Origin: Bacteroidetes bacterium UBA1935
GTDB lineage: Bacteria; Bacteroidota; Bacteroidia; Chitinophagales; Chitinophagaceae
DNA length: 64,000 nt
Assembly: GCA_002337045.1 (NCBI GenBank)
Contig: DDFF01000003.1
Span: 424,427 to 488,426 of the forward strand
Reading direction: 5' to 3'
The notes below the pieces were generated by a model. It was not told the DNA's origin, did not search any database, and worked only from the letters and a program-made list of their open reading frames with translations. Every line of letters starts with the position of its first letter. The first letter of the stretch is position 1. A program made the position numbers and the translations under genes. Shown here piece after piece: positions 1-9,529 of this stretch.

Positions 1-1
1 T

Positions 2-790
2 ACAGCTGTATATAATGGCCGATTATACTTTAGCGGAAATGACAGTACATCGGGTATTGAGCTATGGGCTACAGACGGCACAACTGCCGGGACACAGCTA
101 ATAAAAGACATTTATCCCGGGGCTAATTCATCCATACCACTATACCTGTGCGCAGCGGGTGGCAAATTGTATTTTTCTGCAGATAACGGAGTTGATGGTT
201 CGGAGCTATGGGCTACAGACGGCACTACAACGGGGACATATATGGTCCAAAACATCAACAACATCTATGGTTCTGTACCACGGTATTTTACCAACTTTCA
301 TAACAGGCTGTTTTTTACCGCACAATCTTTTGATGGCAGAAACCTATATACTACAGACGGGACGGCTTCAGGCACAAAAATAATAGCCCCGAAAACATGT
401 ACGGAAAAAAATCCATCGTCTTATGTAAATGAATTATTTGCATCAGACAGTGCGCTATACTTTCAAAGCAGTTACTTCCCCAACATTTCTGGCGAAGACC
501 TCTGGAGTATCAAAGACTCCATAGATGTAACATCTGCACCCAGCATCCTTACCAATAAAGAAACATCCCTCTACCCCAACCCCGCACACCACAATTTTAC
601 AATAAAAACAACAACAGTATTTACAACAGGTAACGTAACGCTGACAGACGTAACAGGCCGTGTAGTAAAAACCGAAAAGCTGTATAACAACGAACAAACC
701 ATATCGCTGCAAGGCATAGCACCCGGCATATATATGGCACATGTATGGCTGGATGATAAACGAAGCACACAGAAACTGATAGTAGACTAA
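2..790 (+). CDS. ELWxDGT-repeat T9SS cargo protein, 5'-truncated
   Basis: The reading frame is open from base 2, so the gene starts before the window; only its last 262 residues are seen. It holds three full ELWxDGT-type motifs (ELWATDGT at bases 60-83 and again near 203, NLYTTDGT near 342) and a closing degenerate DLWSIKDS. The last ~80 residues, from LYPNPAHHNF on, form a type A T9SS sorting domain ending in QKLIVD, which predicts export through Sec and then the T9SS to the cell surface or medium. It heads the nine-gene tandem array and is followed at once by a GC-rich hairpin terminator. The exact function of ELWxDGT proteins is not known; a beta-propeller fold is my inference. Confidence 0.9.
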   Translation, partial: TAVYNGRLYFSGNDSTSGIELWATDGTTAGTQLIKDIYPGANSSIPLYLCAAGGKLYFSADNGVDGSELWATDGTTTGTYMVQNINNIYGSVPRYFTNFHNRLFFTAQSFDGRNLYTTDGTASGTKIIAPKTCTEKNPSSYVNELFASDSALYFQSSYFPNISGEDLWSIKDSIDVTSAPSILTNKETSLYPNPAHHNFTIKTTTVFTTGNVTLTDVTGRVVKTEKLYNNEQTISLQGIAPGIYMAHVWLDDKRSTQKLIVD

Positions 791-796
791 TACTAA

Positions 797-823
797 AAAA
801 GCCCTGCAACAAGCGGGGCTTTT
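797..823 (+). terminator. Rho-independent terminator
   Basis: AAAAGCCC and GGGGCTTTT arms flank a short loop and are followed by T-rich sequence, 7 bases after the stop of the first ELWxDGT gene. Similar AAAAGCCYCGC/GCGGGGCTTTT hairpins follow most genes of the array, so each gene is probably its own transcription unit. Confidence 0.85.
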
Positions 824-825
824 GT

Positions 826-833
826 TATATTTG
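826..833 (+). promoter_or_regulatory. Bacteroidota -7 box (TATATTTG)
   Basis: TATATTTG fits the Bacteroidota sigma consensus TAnnTTTG and ends 18 bases before the ATG of the next gene. It lies directly behind the preceding terminator, so this gene appears to have its own promoter with a leader of about 10-15 bases. Confidence 0.6.
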
Positions 834-851
834 AAATACTAAACAATCGTT

Positions 852-2492
852 ATGAAAAAACCTATACTCGCTTTTGTGCTGTGTATATTCTACACATCGC
901 TGCATGCACAATTTACATTCAAACGCTTTGAGCTGAATACAGTTGACAATTCCAACCCCGCGGCATTTGAAGTAATTAATGGCCGCCTGTACTTTCAGGC
1001 AGATGACTATACACATGGCACAGAGCTATGGGTAAGCGATGGTACAGATACAGGCACTAAAATGCTGGCAGATATAGTACCCGGCATGGCCGATGCCAAT
1101 CCTGCATCGTTCACCAGGCTGGGGTCGCAGATAATATTTACGGCAGATAGCCCTGCTATTGGCAATGAGCTGTGGATAACAGATGGTACCACAGCAGGTA
1201 CACGATTGCTGAAGGATGTAAGCCCCGGCTCATCATCGTCCTACATCAACCAAATGACACCATACAATGGCAAAATATATTTCAGGGCAACTACCCCTGC
1301 CACGGGCTACGAGCTTTGGGAAACCGACGGCACAGGCGCCGGAACAAAAATGGTGAAAGATATATGGAATGGCACAGCAGGCAGCTACCCCGATTACCTG
1401 ACGGTATATAATGGCAAGCTATATTTCTGGGCAAACATCATGAGCGGATATGACCTGTGGGAAACTGATGGTACAACCGCAGGCACTATGGTAGCCAATC
1501 CATTCGCAGCAACAGGTGCGGGCCTCACTGCAGGGCGCAATCCTATTGCTATACTCAACAACAAACACTATTTTCTAAACCCCGATGGCGGTGGCAGCAA
1601 TACAGCCCTTTACTGCAGCGATGGGCCAAAAGCCAATATGCAATTGGTAAAAATCATACACCCGTCAAAACTCACAAGCCTCAACATACTGCTGGTAGCA
1701 TACAACAAAATATATTTCAGAACAGATGATGGCATACATGGCCTGGAGCTGTGGGTGAGCGATGGCACCTCCGCGGGTACTTACATGCTGAAAGACATCA
1801 CACCAACAGTTGCCCCCAGCGGCAGCCAGCAATTATTTGCCTTCAACGACAAAGTATTCTTCAACGCAAACGACAATGTACATGGCGAAGAAATGTGGGT
1901 AACAGATGGTACCGACACCGGCACACACTTGTTTTTGGATATATTTCCCGGTGCTGCGTCCTCTTCTCCAGCATGGACAACAGTTTTCAGAAACAAACTT
2001 TACTTCAACACACAGAATGGTTTGTTCAGATACATATACTGTACAGATGGCACGGTAGCCGGCACCAAACTGGTAGCACCTGCCAATGCGCAAACCAATC
2101 TTCCGCAAACCAGCATTACAAACAGGCCTGTAGTGTTTAACAACACACTATACATGCAGGCACGCTACGATACCTATGGCAATGAGCTGTGGGCGCTGAA
2201 TGACACCAGCATATACATACCGCCATTGGGCAATATGCCGGGCATGTATCAGCAGGCAAGCATCACCCTATACCCCAACCCCGCACACCATATTTTTATG
2301 GTACATACCACAACTCCTTTCAAAACAGGCAGTGTTACGCTTACAGACATTACAGGCAAAACAGTGCTGAACAAATACCCGATTACTGATACACAATTAC
2401 AAATACCATTAAACGATATTGCCCCCGGCATGTATATGGCCGATGTATGGCTGGATGATAAACGAAGTGTACAGAAATTGATGATAGAATAA
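852..2492 (+). CDS. ELWxDGT-repeat protein with T9SS sorting domain
   Basis: 546 residues. A Sec signal peptide occupies residues 1-19 (cleavage before Gln20). Eight repeat units of about 50-60 residues follow, marked by ELWVSDGTDTGT, ELWITDGTTAGT, ELWETDGTGAGT, DLWETDGTTAGT, ALYCSDGP, ELWVSDGTSAGT, EMWVTDGTDTGT and YIYCTDGTVAGT, with a last degenerate ELWALNDT. The C-terminal ~75 residues (from LYPNPAHHIF) are a type A T9SS sorting domain; this copy (NKYPITDTQLQIPLND in the middle) is more divergent than those of its neighbours. Each unit also carries the NGKxYF and KDIxPG motifs usual for the family. The start is placed at the ATG just behind a TAnnTTTG box. Expected location is the cell surface or medium; ligand unknown. 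Confidence 0.93.
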   Translation: MKKPILAFVLCIFYTSLHAQFTFKRFELNTVDNSNPAAFEVINGRLYFQADDYTHGTELWVSDGTDTGTKMLADIVPGMADANPASFTRLGSQIIFTADSPAIGNELWITDGTTAGTRLLKDVSPGSSSSYINQMTPYNGKIYFRATTPATGYELWETDGTGAGTKMVKDIWNGTAGSYPDYLTVYNGKLYFWANIMSGYDLWETDGTTAGTMVANPFAATGAGLTAGRNPIAILNNKHYFLNPDGGGSNTALYCSDGPKANMQLVKIIHPSKLTSLNILLVAYNKIYFRTDDGIHGLELWVSDGTSAGTYMLKDITPTVAPSGSQQLFAFNDKVFFNANDNVHGEEMWVTDGTDTGTHLFLDIFPGAASSSPAWTTVFRNKLYFNTQNGLFRYIYCTDGTVAGTKLVAPANAQTNLPQTSITNRPVVFNNTLYMQARYDTYGNELWALNDTSIYIPPLGNMPGMYQQASITLYPNPAHHIFMVHTTTPFKTGSVTLTDITGKTVLNKYPITDTQLQIPLNDIAPGMYMADVWLDDKRSVQKLMIE

Positions 2493-2495
2493 CCT

Positions 2496-2523
2496 AAAAG
2501 CCCCGCAAATTGCGGGGCTTTTT
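2496..2523 (+). terminator. Rho-independent terminator
   Basis: AAAGCCCCGC and GCGGGGCTTT arms with a 5-base loop and a T-tract, directly after the stop codon at 2492. Confidence 0.88.
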
Positions 2524-2535
2524 ATCTTTTATCCC

Positions 2536-2543
2536 TACATTTG
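2536..2543 (+). promoter_or_regulatory. Bacteroidota -7 box (TACATTTG)
   Basis: TACATTTG is a full match to TAnnTTTG, 20 bases before the ATG at 2564. It argues against the longer in-frame start at 2510, which would lie upstream of the promoter. Confidence 0.6.
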
Positions 2544-2563
2544 TTGCTGTTATATCATACATT

Positions 2564-4201
2564 ATGAAGAAACCTATAATCTCACTCTGTATACTACTGC
2601 AGTCTTTCAGCGTATTGGCACAAGCGCCTTTTGTATTCAAAAGCTTCGACCTAAATCCCGGCGCATCTTTTTCAAATCCTGTATTGTTTACAGCATCAGG
2701 CTCTAAACTATTTTTTGTAGCCAAAACAGGTAATGAAGGCACCGAACTATGGGTTACAGACGGCACTTCGTCCGGTACAAAAATGATTAAAGACATTCAC
2801 CCCGGTGCAGGTAGCAGTATCGGCAATGATCAATTGATGGCCTACAACGGCAAAGTATACTTTGGTGCAAATGATGGAACAAATGGAAAACAATTGTGGG
2901 TAAGTGATGGCACATCGGCAGGTACATTCATGTTGAAGAATATTGCACCAATGCATACTACCCCTGCAAACATATCTGCGGTGTTGAATGGCAAACTTTA
3001 TTTTGCCGCAACAGATGGCACAACTGGCAATGAATTGTGGGAAACAGACGGCACTACAGCAGGCACAGTACTGGCAGCAGACATATCTGCAGGGCCAGGC
3101 AATTCTCATCCCGCACACTTTTGTGTATATAATAATAGCCTCTATTTTCAGGCAAAAGACGACTTATACAAATTCGACAATAGCACAACCGGTGCATCTG
3201 TTGCGGCGGTAATATGCCCCATACCAACAAGCGGCGCATCTGCATACCCTATACATATGACGGTGTATAATGGTAAAATTATTTTCAGTGCAAACAATTG
3301 TGTGAATGGCGAAGAACTGTGGTCATCTGATGGCACAGCAAGCGGCACTGCCATGCTGAAAGATGTAATGACAGGCAGTGGTGGTGGCTGTAAGGTAAGC
3401 AAACCATACCTGTGCAACAATAAGGCATACTTTGTAGCAGATAACGGCACAGGGGCAGAACTGTGGATTACAGACGGTACAGCCGCAGGCACTACACAAA
3501 TACAAGACATATACCCCGGCAGTGCAGGTGCTGCACCATCGGCTATGGTTGCTATGGGCACGCGTTTATTTTTTGCTGCTGACGATGGAACTAGTGGGCG
3601 TGAGCTATGGGTAACAGATGGCACCACGGCAGGCACTCGCATGGTAAAAGATATATTGCCGGGCAGTGCCGGCTCTCAGTACATACGCACTGTGGTTTAC
3701 AAAAACTACCTGTACTTTACAGCACAACAAGCCAGCGGAGACTTCAGGCTCTATCGTACAGACGGGACCACTGCAGGCACGCAGATGATAACCCCTGCAG
3801 GTTCTGTAAACAGCAACCCTGCCACCGTGGGCGAGTTCTTTGTCTTCAACGGATCCTTATATTTTGGCGCACAGTTTAACCCTGCTATTGGTCAGGAACT
3901 TTGGATGCTGACAGACACTACTGGCACAACACCACCGCCAAATGGCATCACAACACCACATACAGATGCAGACATCACCCTCTACCCCAACCCCGCACAC
4001 CACAATTTTACAATAAAAACAACTACAGCATTTAAGACAGGCAGCGTAACACTTACGGATGTAACAGGCCGCATTGTAAAAACCGAAAAACTATACAATA
4101 ACCAACAAACCATATCGCTGCAAGGGATAGCCCCCGGCATGTATGTGGCCGATGTATGGCTGGATGATAAACGAAGTGTACAGAAACTGATAGTAGAATA
4201 A
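2564..4201 (+). CDS. ELWxDGT-repeat protein with T9SS sorting domain
   Basis: 545 residues from the ATG at 2564, chosen because a signal peptide (residues 1-19, MKKPIISL...SVLA) begins there and the promoter lies between this codon and the earlier in-frame start. Repeat motifs are ELWVTDGTSSGT, QLWVSDGTSAGT, ELWETDGTTAGT, a decayed unit near LYKFDNSTTGA, ELWSSDGTASGT, ELWITDGTAAGT, ELWVTDGTTAGT and RLYRTDGTTAGT, closing with QELWMLTDT. The T9SS sorting domain (bases 3973-4200) is almost identical at DNA level to that of the next gene, while the repeat regions differ strongly. No hairpin terminator is seen before the next gene. Confidence 0.93.
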   Translation: MKKPIISLCILLQSFSVLAQAPFVFKSFDLNPGASFSNPVLFTASGSKLFFVAKTGNEGTELWVTDGTSSGTKMIKDIHPGAGSSIGNDQLMAYNGKVYFGANDGTNGKQLWVSDGTSAGTFMLKNIAPMHTTPANISAVLNGKLYFAATDGTTGNELWETDGTTAGTVLAADISAGPGNSHPAHFCVYNNSLYFQAKDDLYKFDNSTTGASVAAVICPIPTSGASAYPIHMTVYNGKIIFSANNCVNGEELWSSDGTASGTAMLKDVMTGSGGGCKVSKPYLCNNKAYFVADNGTGAELWITDGTAAGTTQIQDIYPGSAGAAPSAMVAMGTRLFFAADDGTSGRELWVTDGTTAGTRMVKDILPGSAGSQYIRTVVYKNYLYFTAQQASGDFRLYRTDGTTAGTQMITPAGSVNSNPATVGEFFVFNGSLYFGAQFNPAIGQELWMLTDTTGTTPPPNGITTPHTDADITLYPNPAHHNFTIKTTTAFKTGSVTLTDVTGRIVKTEKLYNNQQTISLQGIAPGMYVADVWLDDKRSVQKLIVE

Positions 4202-4261
4202 TTAACCTACTATTGCATATTGTATATATATTTTATAGTTTCGTATTACTAAATAAATCTT

Positions 4262-5866
4262 ATGAAACTACTTTACCTATTTACTTTCTATGTCTTTGCT
4301 GCAGTATCCGCAAGCGCGCAAACATCTTTTATCTTCAACAATATAGATGTATACCCAACAGGCAATGCCAATGTAAATAACATTGTAGCAACAGGCGGCA
4401 GATTGTTCTTCCGTGCTACTGATAATAGTGGCGATGGCGTATTTGTAAGCAACGGTACGTTTGCGGGTACTACACCAATACTACTGTCTGACGGAACAAG
4501 AGTAGATGCCCCGATTGGCGAGCTGAAAGGCAAAATAATATTTGCATCAACAAACAAAACAGGCAACAACTATTTGTATAGTAGCGATGGCACACAGGCA
4601 GGCACTACGGTTATTACGCAGCTAGCAACAAACTTTAAACCACAGAAATACTTTTCGTGGAACAACAAGCTCTATATCTTTAATGGCGACAAACTATTTT
4701 GTACAGACGGTACTGCCGGCAATCTTACAGCCATTACCAACAGTGCGGGCGATACGCTGGGCGTAGCAAGGTATCAGAACGCACTGGGGCTGAACAATGA
4801 CGTGTACTTTATTGCCGACACTGCCAATGCAGGGCTTTGGAAAACAGATGGCACAGCTGCCGGCACAGTACGAGTATGGAATACCGGCACACAATATTCA
4901 TGGCCAATAGACCTTACCCTCACAGCACTGAACAACGAAGTATATTTCTTTGCTGTAGATACGGGAGGCAATTACCAACTGGCAAAGACAGACGGAACAG
5001 CAATAGGTAGCAGCGTCGTCCACAAATTCAAACGTAGCGAACGTTATTCAGGCGAAGCTACTCCTACCGCCTTCAAAGGCAAACTATACTATGTAATCAA
5101 TAAGTACATGATTGGCAATGAACTGTGGAGCACAGACGGAAGCACATACGCTACCGCTATGGTAAAGGATATAAGAAAAGGTAGTGCTAGCGGGTTATCC
5201 AGATCTGTTTTATTTATATACAAAGACAACCTGTATTTTCAAGCAACCGACAGCACCAACAGTATGGACATTTATACTACGGACGGCACTGACACCGGCA
5301 CAAAAAAAATAACATCACTAGTAACCCCTAACCAGACGCTATGGATACAAAGTGTAATCCCTTTCAAAGACAGACTTATCTTCTGGGCATACGACTCAAA
5401 CAATACCGGTAGCGGCATATTCGTATCAGACCTCACACCGTCAGGCACTACAAAACTCATCCCGCCAAATGCAACTAATGGCAACCCCATATCAGGTTTT
5501 CTAGCAAAGTCATTTATTTTTTTTGAACCCGATAGCGCTGTCTATTTCGTGGCAGACTATATTGGCAAAGGCTATGAACTATGGTCTGTAAAAGAGGTTA
5601 ATACCTCGTCTATCTTGCCAGTAGACAAGCATGGTGACATCACCCTCTACCCCAACCCGGCACACCACAATTTTACAATAAAAACAACTACAGCATTTAA
5701 GACAGGCAGCGTAACACTTACGGATGTAACAGGCCGCATTGTAAAAACCGAAAAACTATACAATAACCAACAAACCATATCGCTGCAAGGCATAGCCCCC
5801 GGCATGTATATGGCAGATGTATGGCTGGATGATAAACGGAGTACGCAAAAACTGATTATAGAATAA
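4262..5866 (+). CDS. Divergent ELWxDGT-like protein with T9SS sorting domain
   Basis: 534 residues with a signal peptide (1-19, cleavage before Gln20). It has the same plan as its neighbours, but the repeat cores are the most decayed of the array: GVFVSNGTFAGT, YLYSSDGTQAGT, KLFCTDGTAGN, GLWKTDGTAAGT, QLAKTDGTAIGS, ELWSTDGSTYAT, DIYTTDGTDTGT and GIFVSDLTPSGT. Only two keep the LW pair. The T9SS domain is nearly the same at base level as in the preceding gene, which points to recent exchange of that part only. A TAGTTTCG sequence at 4236-4243 with TTGC about 19 bases upstream is a possible promoter; the gene may also be read from the gene before it. Confidence 0.9.
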   Translation: MKLLYLFTFYVFAAVSASAQTSFIFNNIDVYPTGNANVNNIVATGGRLFFRATDNSGDGVFVSNGTFAGTTPILLSDGTRVDAPIGELKGKIIFASTNKTGNNYLYSSDGTQAGTTVITQLATNFKPQKYFSWNNKLYIFNGDKLFCTDGTAGNLTAITNSAGDTLGVARYQNALGLNNDVYFIADTANAGLWKTDGTAAGTVRVWNTGTQYSWPIDLTLTALNNEVYFFAVDTGGNYQLAKTDGTAIGSSVVHKFKRSERYSGEATPTAFKGKLYYVINKYMIGNELWSTDGSTYATAMVKDIRKGSASGLSRSVLFIYKDNLYFQATDSTNSMDIYTTDGTDTGTKKITSLVTPNQTLWIQSVIPFKDRLIFWAYDSNNTGSGIFVSDLTPSGTTKLIPPNATNGNPISGFLAKSFIFFEPDSAVYFVADYIGKGYELWSVKEVNTSSILPVDKHGDITLYPNPAHHNFTIKTTTAFKTGSVTLTDVTGRIVKTEKLYNNQQTISLQGIAPGMYMADVWLDDKRSTQKLIIE

Positions 5867-5868
5867 GA

Positions 5869-5897
5869 CAAAAGCCCCGCAATATGCGGGGCTTTTT
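5869..5897 (+). terminator. Rho-independent terminator
   Basis: AAAGCCCCGC (5871-5880) and GCGGGGCTTTTT (5886-5897) arms with a 5-base loop, right after the stop at 5866. Confidence 0.88.
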
Positions 5898-5926
5898 CTA
5901 TATTTATATACTAAAACTATTATTCT

Positions 5927-7597
5927 GTGAAGAACCCTATACTCTTCTTTGCGCTTTTATTATCGGCATTATCACCGGCATTTGCGCAATCGGTACTCAA
6001 ACGCTTTGATCTGCAACCGGGCAAAAATTCAAGCCCCGGTTTCCTGACGGCTGTAGGCGGCAAACTTTTTTTCGAAGCATATGAAGGCATTATCAATCCC
6101 GAATTGTACATCAGCGATGGCACAGATACAGGTACACACAAAGTACCCAACACAATAATTGGCTATGCGCCGCGTGCTATTTGCGACTATAACGGCAAAG
6201 CAATATTTTCTTATCAGGACACTGTATATGGCAGAGAACTATGGATAAGTGATGGTACATCTGCGGGTACACGCATGATAAAAGACATCAACCCCGGCAA
6301 AGGCGCAGGCTTTACCGGTTCTTACTCCATAACATACAATGGCAAGATGTACTTTGGCGGGAATGATGGTATCAACGGCGCTTCGCTATGGTGCACAGAT
6401 GGCACTGCAGCAGGTACACAAATGGTAGCAGATCTGATACCCGGTGCTGCTGATGCAGAAATAAAAGAGTTTGTAATAAGCGGCGGTAAATTATACTTCA
6501 ATGCCAGCGATAGCCTTCAGGGGCACATGAAGCTGTGGGTAACAGATGGCACCACGGCAGGTACTCTATGCCTGCGCAGCACTTGCGGCAGCTTCCCGTG
6601 CTATAGCATGGACTCACCAACACCATGGCTCACAGCCTACAACAACAAAGTATATTTCTTTGCAAAATCTGCAACCTATGGCACAGAAATATGGACATCT
6701 GATGGCACCAATGCAGGCACACAAATACTCAAAGACATTGAACCCGGCACCGCATCAGGTTTTAGTACGGGCATGTGGTTCAAACAACCACGTATACTGA
6801 ACAATAAGCTATATTTTGAAAGCGGCAATACTACCACGGGCTTAGACATTTGGGAAACAGATGGCACCACGGCAGGCACAAAGATTGCGATAGACCTTGA
6901 TACATTCATTGGTACTAAAGGGCCTACTTTTTATCCCACAGTTGCCGGCAACAGGCTCTTTTTCTTTGTATACGACCCCTCGCTATACAATACCCGAATG
7001 ATAAGTACGGATGGAACACAAGCAGGTACCAGCGTAATAAAACTGCCCGACAGCATGTACAGCATTACATCTCAGCCTGTGGAATATCGCAACAGGCTAT
7101 ACGTACCGGCATCTTCTCAGAGCAAAATCGCCCTGCTCAGTTTTGTTGACACCAGTACTGTGGCACAATACGCAAGCCACAAATACCCTGTCAACAATGC
7201 CAGTTCTTCACCATATCGTGCGGTATTCTGGCCAACGGTTTGCGATAGCTCGCTATTCTTTACAGCACCGCTGGATACTGCCGGCACAGAGTTATGGATG
7301 CTGCGCGACACTGTATACAAACCGATTGTTACACCAATTGGCATTAACAAACTTTCTAATTCAAATAGCATAACCCTCTACCCCAACCCGGCACACCACA
7401 ATTTTACAATAAAAACTACAACCGCATTCAAAGCCGGAAGCATAACGCTCACAGATGTAACGGGACGTGTGGTAAAAACAGAAAAGCTATATAAAAACGA
7501 GCAAACTATATCCCTGCAAGGCATAGCCCCCGGCATGTGTATGGCAGATGTATGGCTGGATGATAAACGGAGTGTACAGAAACTGATAGTTGAATAA
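5927..7597 (+). CDS. ELWxDGT-repeat protein with T9SS sorting domain (GTG start)
   Basis: 556 residues. The start codon is GTG: the N-terminus KNPILFFALLLSALSPAFA-Q lines up with the MKKPI... signal peptides of its paralogues and no ATG is available there. Repeats: ELYISDGTDTGT, ELWISDGTSAGT, SLWCTDGTAAGT, KLWVTDGTTAGT, EIWTSDGTNAGT, DIWETDGTTAGT, RMISTDGTQAGT, then a long spacer with SKIALLSFVDTST and a closing ELWMLRDT. The T9SS sorting domain begins at LYPNPAHHNF. A Cys pair (LCLRSTCGSFPC) in the middle is shared in position with the next gene (NCSTAVCYS), which suggests these two are each other's closest relatives. A TATATTTA box (5899-5906) is a plausible promoter. Confidence 0.92.
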   Translation: MKNPILFFALLLSALSPAFAQSVLKRFDLQPGKNSSPGFLTAVGGKLFFEAYEGIINPELYISDGTDTGTHKVPNTIIGYAPRAICDYNGKAIFSYQDTVYGRELWISDGTSAGTRMIKDINPGKGAGFTGSYSITYNGKMYFGGNDGINGASLWCTDGTAAGTQMVADLIPGAADAEIKEFVISGGKLYFNASDSLQGHMKLWVTDGTTAGTLCLRSTCGSFPCYSMDSPTPWLTAYNNKVYFFAKSATYGTEIWTSDGTNAGTQILKDIEPGTASGFSTGMWFKQPRILNNKLYFESGNTTTGLDIWETDGTTAGTKIAIDLDTFIGTKGPTFYPTVAGNRLFFFVYDPSLYNTRMISTDGTQAGTSVIKLPDSMYSITSQPVEYRNRLYVPASSQSKIALLSFVDTSTVAQYASHKYPVNNASSSPYRAVFWPTVCDSSLFFTAPLDTAGTELWMLRDTVYKPIVTPIGINKLSNSNSITLYPNPAHHNFTIKTTTAFKAGSITLTDVTGRVVKTEKLYKNEQTISLQGIAPGMCMADVWLDDKRSVQKLIVE

Positions 7598-7600
7598 ACT

Positions 7601-7630
7601 AAAAAAGCTCTGCAACATGTACGGCTTTTT
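7601..7630 (+). terminator. Weak terminator-like hairpin
   Basis: AAAAAGC and GCTTTTT arms enclose a mismatched inner stem. It sits where the GC-rich terminators of the sister genes sit but looks decayed. Confidence 0.45.
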
Positions 7631-7661
7631 CGTAATTTGGCATTACTTAAAAACTCTTTGT

Positions 7662-9305
7662 ATGAAAAAACCTATAATCTTCTCAATGTTGCTACTATGC
7701 AGCGCAGTAGCATTTTCGCAGCCAACACTCAAAAGATTCGATTTGGTTGTTGGCCAATCTTCAAACCCTAAATACCTGCAAGCTGTTGGCAATCGCGTTT
7801 TTTTTGAAGCAGGCACTAGCAACAATCGCGAGCTATGGGTGAGCGACGGTACTACGGCTGGCACACACGTTATAAACGATATGCCATATACACAAAGCGC
7901 TGCGTATCCTTTGGCAAGCATCAGCAGCGGGCTGCTGCTCTACAGTTACAATGATACACTTACCGGCAATGAGCTATGGGTAACAGATGGCACTACCGCC
8001 GGTACTACTATGGTGAAGGACATAAACCCAACCGGCTCTGCCGACATTGCAAACAATGTGGTATATAATGGCAAACTATATTTTGCTGCAAACAACGGCA
8101 CCAACGGCAACGAACTATGGGTAACCGATGGTACTACGGTGGGCACAACAATGTTGTCAGACATTATACCGGGCTCAAATGGTTCCAATCCTGAAAACTT
8201 CATTGTCTGCAACAACAAATTCTACTTTACAGCCAAAACATTTACGCCAGGCGCTATCCAGATGTGGGTAAGCGACGGAACCCTCACAGGCACAAAGCCG
8301 ATAAAGGGCAACTGCAGCACAGCCGTTTGCTATTCTTTGCAAAATGTAAATCCTGTAGCGTTTAATAACAAAGTATACTTCAGAGCTTCTACAACTGCTA
8401 CAGGGGATGAACTGTGGAGCACAGACGGCACCGATGCAGGAACGAATATGGTAAAAGACATCCGTCCCGGTACAGCATCAGGCTATTCCAATTCCGTTAT
8501 GCTTGGTACGCCCGTTGCTTTAAATGGCAAGCTCTACTTTTCCGCTGCAGACACTACCGGCAGGACAAACACATGGTGTACAGACGGCACGGCTGCCGGC
8601 ACCAACATGGCTATAGACATGCTACCCATTATTGGAACAGGTAATATTATGAGATATGCTACCTACAATAACAAACTCTACGGCATCACCATAGCACCTC
8701 TACACTATCGCTTGCTGGTAAGCGATGGCACACAGAATGGCACCAAAGGAATTGCTATGCCGGATAACTTCGCAGGCCTCAATTTTATGACTGTTTACAG
8801 AAACAGGCTGTACATTGCCGGAGAAGATATCATTGCGGGTAACAATGCATTACTGCAAATAAGTGGTGACGACACACTGGCCACATTTGCTGCCAACAAA
8901 TACCCCATACCTACATCATTAGAATCACTCAATTATATAGGTCCGCTTGTAGTTTGCGATACAACACTATTTTTTATGGCTCCGCTGGATAATACAGGGG
9001 CAGAGCTGTGGACGCTGAGTGATACAGTATATAAAAGCACCGGCACACACATAACTCCTATCAACACAGATGGCATTTGTGCCATCTACCCCAACCCCGC
9101 ACACCACAATTTTACAATAAAAACAACTGCAGCATTTAAAGCAGGTAGCATTACACTTACAGATGCAACAGGCCGCGTTGTGAAAACAGAAAAGCTATAT
9201 AACAACGAACAAACCATCTCGCTGCAAGGCATAGCCCCCGGCATGTATATGGCAGATGTATGGCTGGATGATAAACGGACCACACAAAAACTGATAATTC
9301 AATAA
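7662..9305 (+). CDS. ELWxDGT-repeat protein with T9SS sorting domain
   Basis: 547 residues from the ATG at 7662, where a signal peptide (MKKPIIFSMLLL...AFS, 1-19) begins; an in-frame ATG at 7590 overlaps the preceding gene and would bury the signal peptide. Repeat motifs: ELWVSDGTTAGT, ELWVTDGTTAGT, ELWVTDGTTVGT, QMWVSDGTLTGT, ELWSTDGTDAGT, NTWCTDGTAAGT, RLLVSDGTQNGT and a closing ELWTLSDT. As in the gene before it, a spacer of about 100 residues without a canonical motif lies between the last full repeat and the closing one. The sorting domain begins at IYPNPAHHNF and ends in QKLIIQ. A TAATTTGG at 7633-7640 is a near match to the -7 box. Confidence 0.93.
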   Translation: MKKPIIFSMLLLCSAVAFSQPTLKRFDLVVGQSSNPKYLQAVGNRVFFEAGTSNNRELWVSDGTTAGTHVINDMPYTQSAAYPLASISSGLLLYSYNDTLTGNELWVTDGTTAGTTMVKDINPTGSADIANNVVYNGKLYFAANNGTNGNELWVTDGTTVGTTMLSDIIPGSNGSNPENFIVCNNKFYFTAKTFTPGAIQMWVSDGTLTGTKPIKGNCSTAVCYSLQNVNPVAFNNKVYFRASTTATGDELWSTDGTDAGTNMVKDIRPGTASGYSNSVMLGTPVALNGKLYFSAADTTGRTNTWCTDGTAAGTNMAIDMLPIIGTGNIMRYATYNNKLYGITIAPLHYRLLVSDGTQNGTKGIAMPDNFAGLNFMTVYRNRLYIAGEDIIAGNNALLQISGDDTLATFAANKYPIPTSLESLNYIGPLVVCDTTLFFMAPLDNTGAELWTLSDTVYKSTGTHITPINTDGICAIYPNPAHHNFTIKTTAAFKAGSITLTDATGRVVKTEKLYNNEQTISLQGIAPGMYMADVWLDDKRTTQKLIIQ

Positions 9306-9315
9306 TAAAACGAAC

Positions 9316-9344
9316 AAAAGCCTCGCAAAATGCGGGGCTTTTTT
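9316..9344 (+). terminator. Rho-independent terminator
   Basis: AAAAGCCTCGC and GCGGGGCTTTT arms (one G-T pair) followed by six T residues, 10 bases after the stop at 9305. Confidence 0.88.
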
Positions 9345-9529
9345 ATTGACAGATAAACCCAAGCATTTTCTTACACATTCAGCCCCAAATCCTTTACAGC
9401 AAGCATTTACAAACAATCAACGTTATATTATCTCCTCCCATACACCCAAAAATGAAGGCATATTTAATACAGCAGTCATATATCCTTGGTATTTTTAACA
9501 CAATACTTCCAAACCAAAACAGCATTATA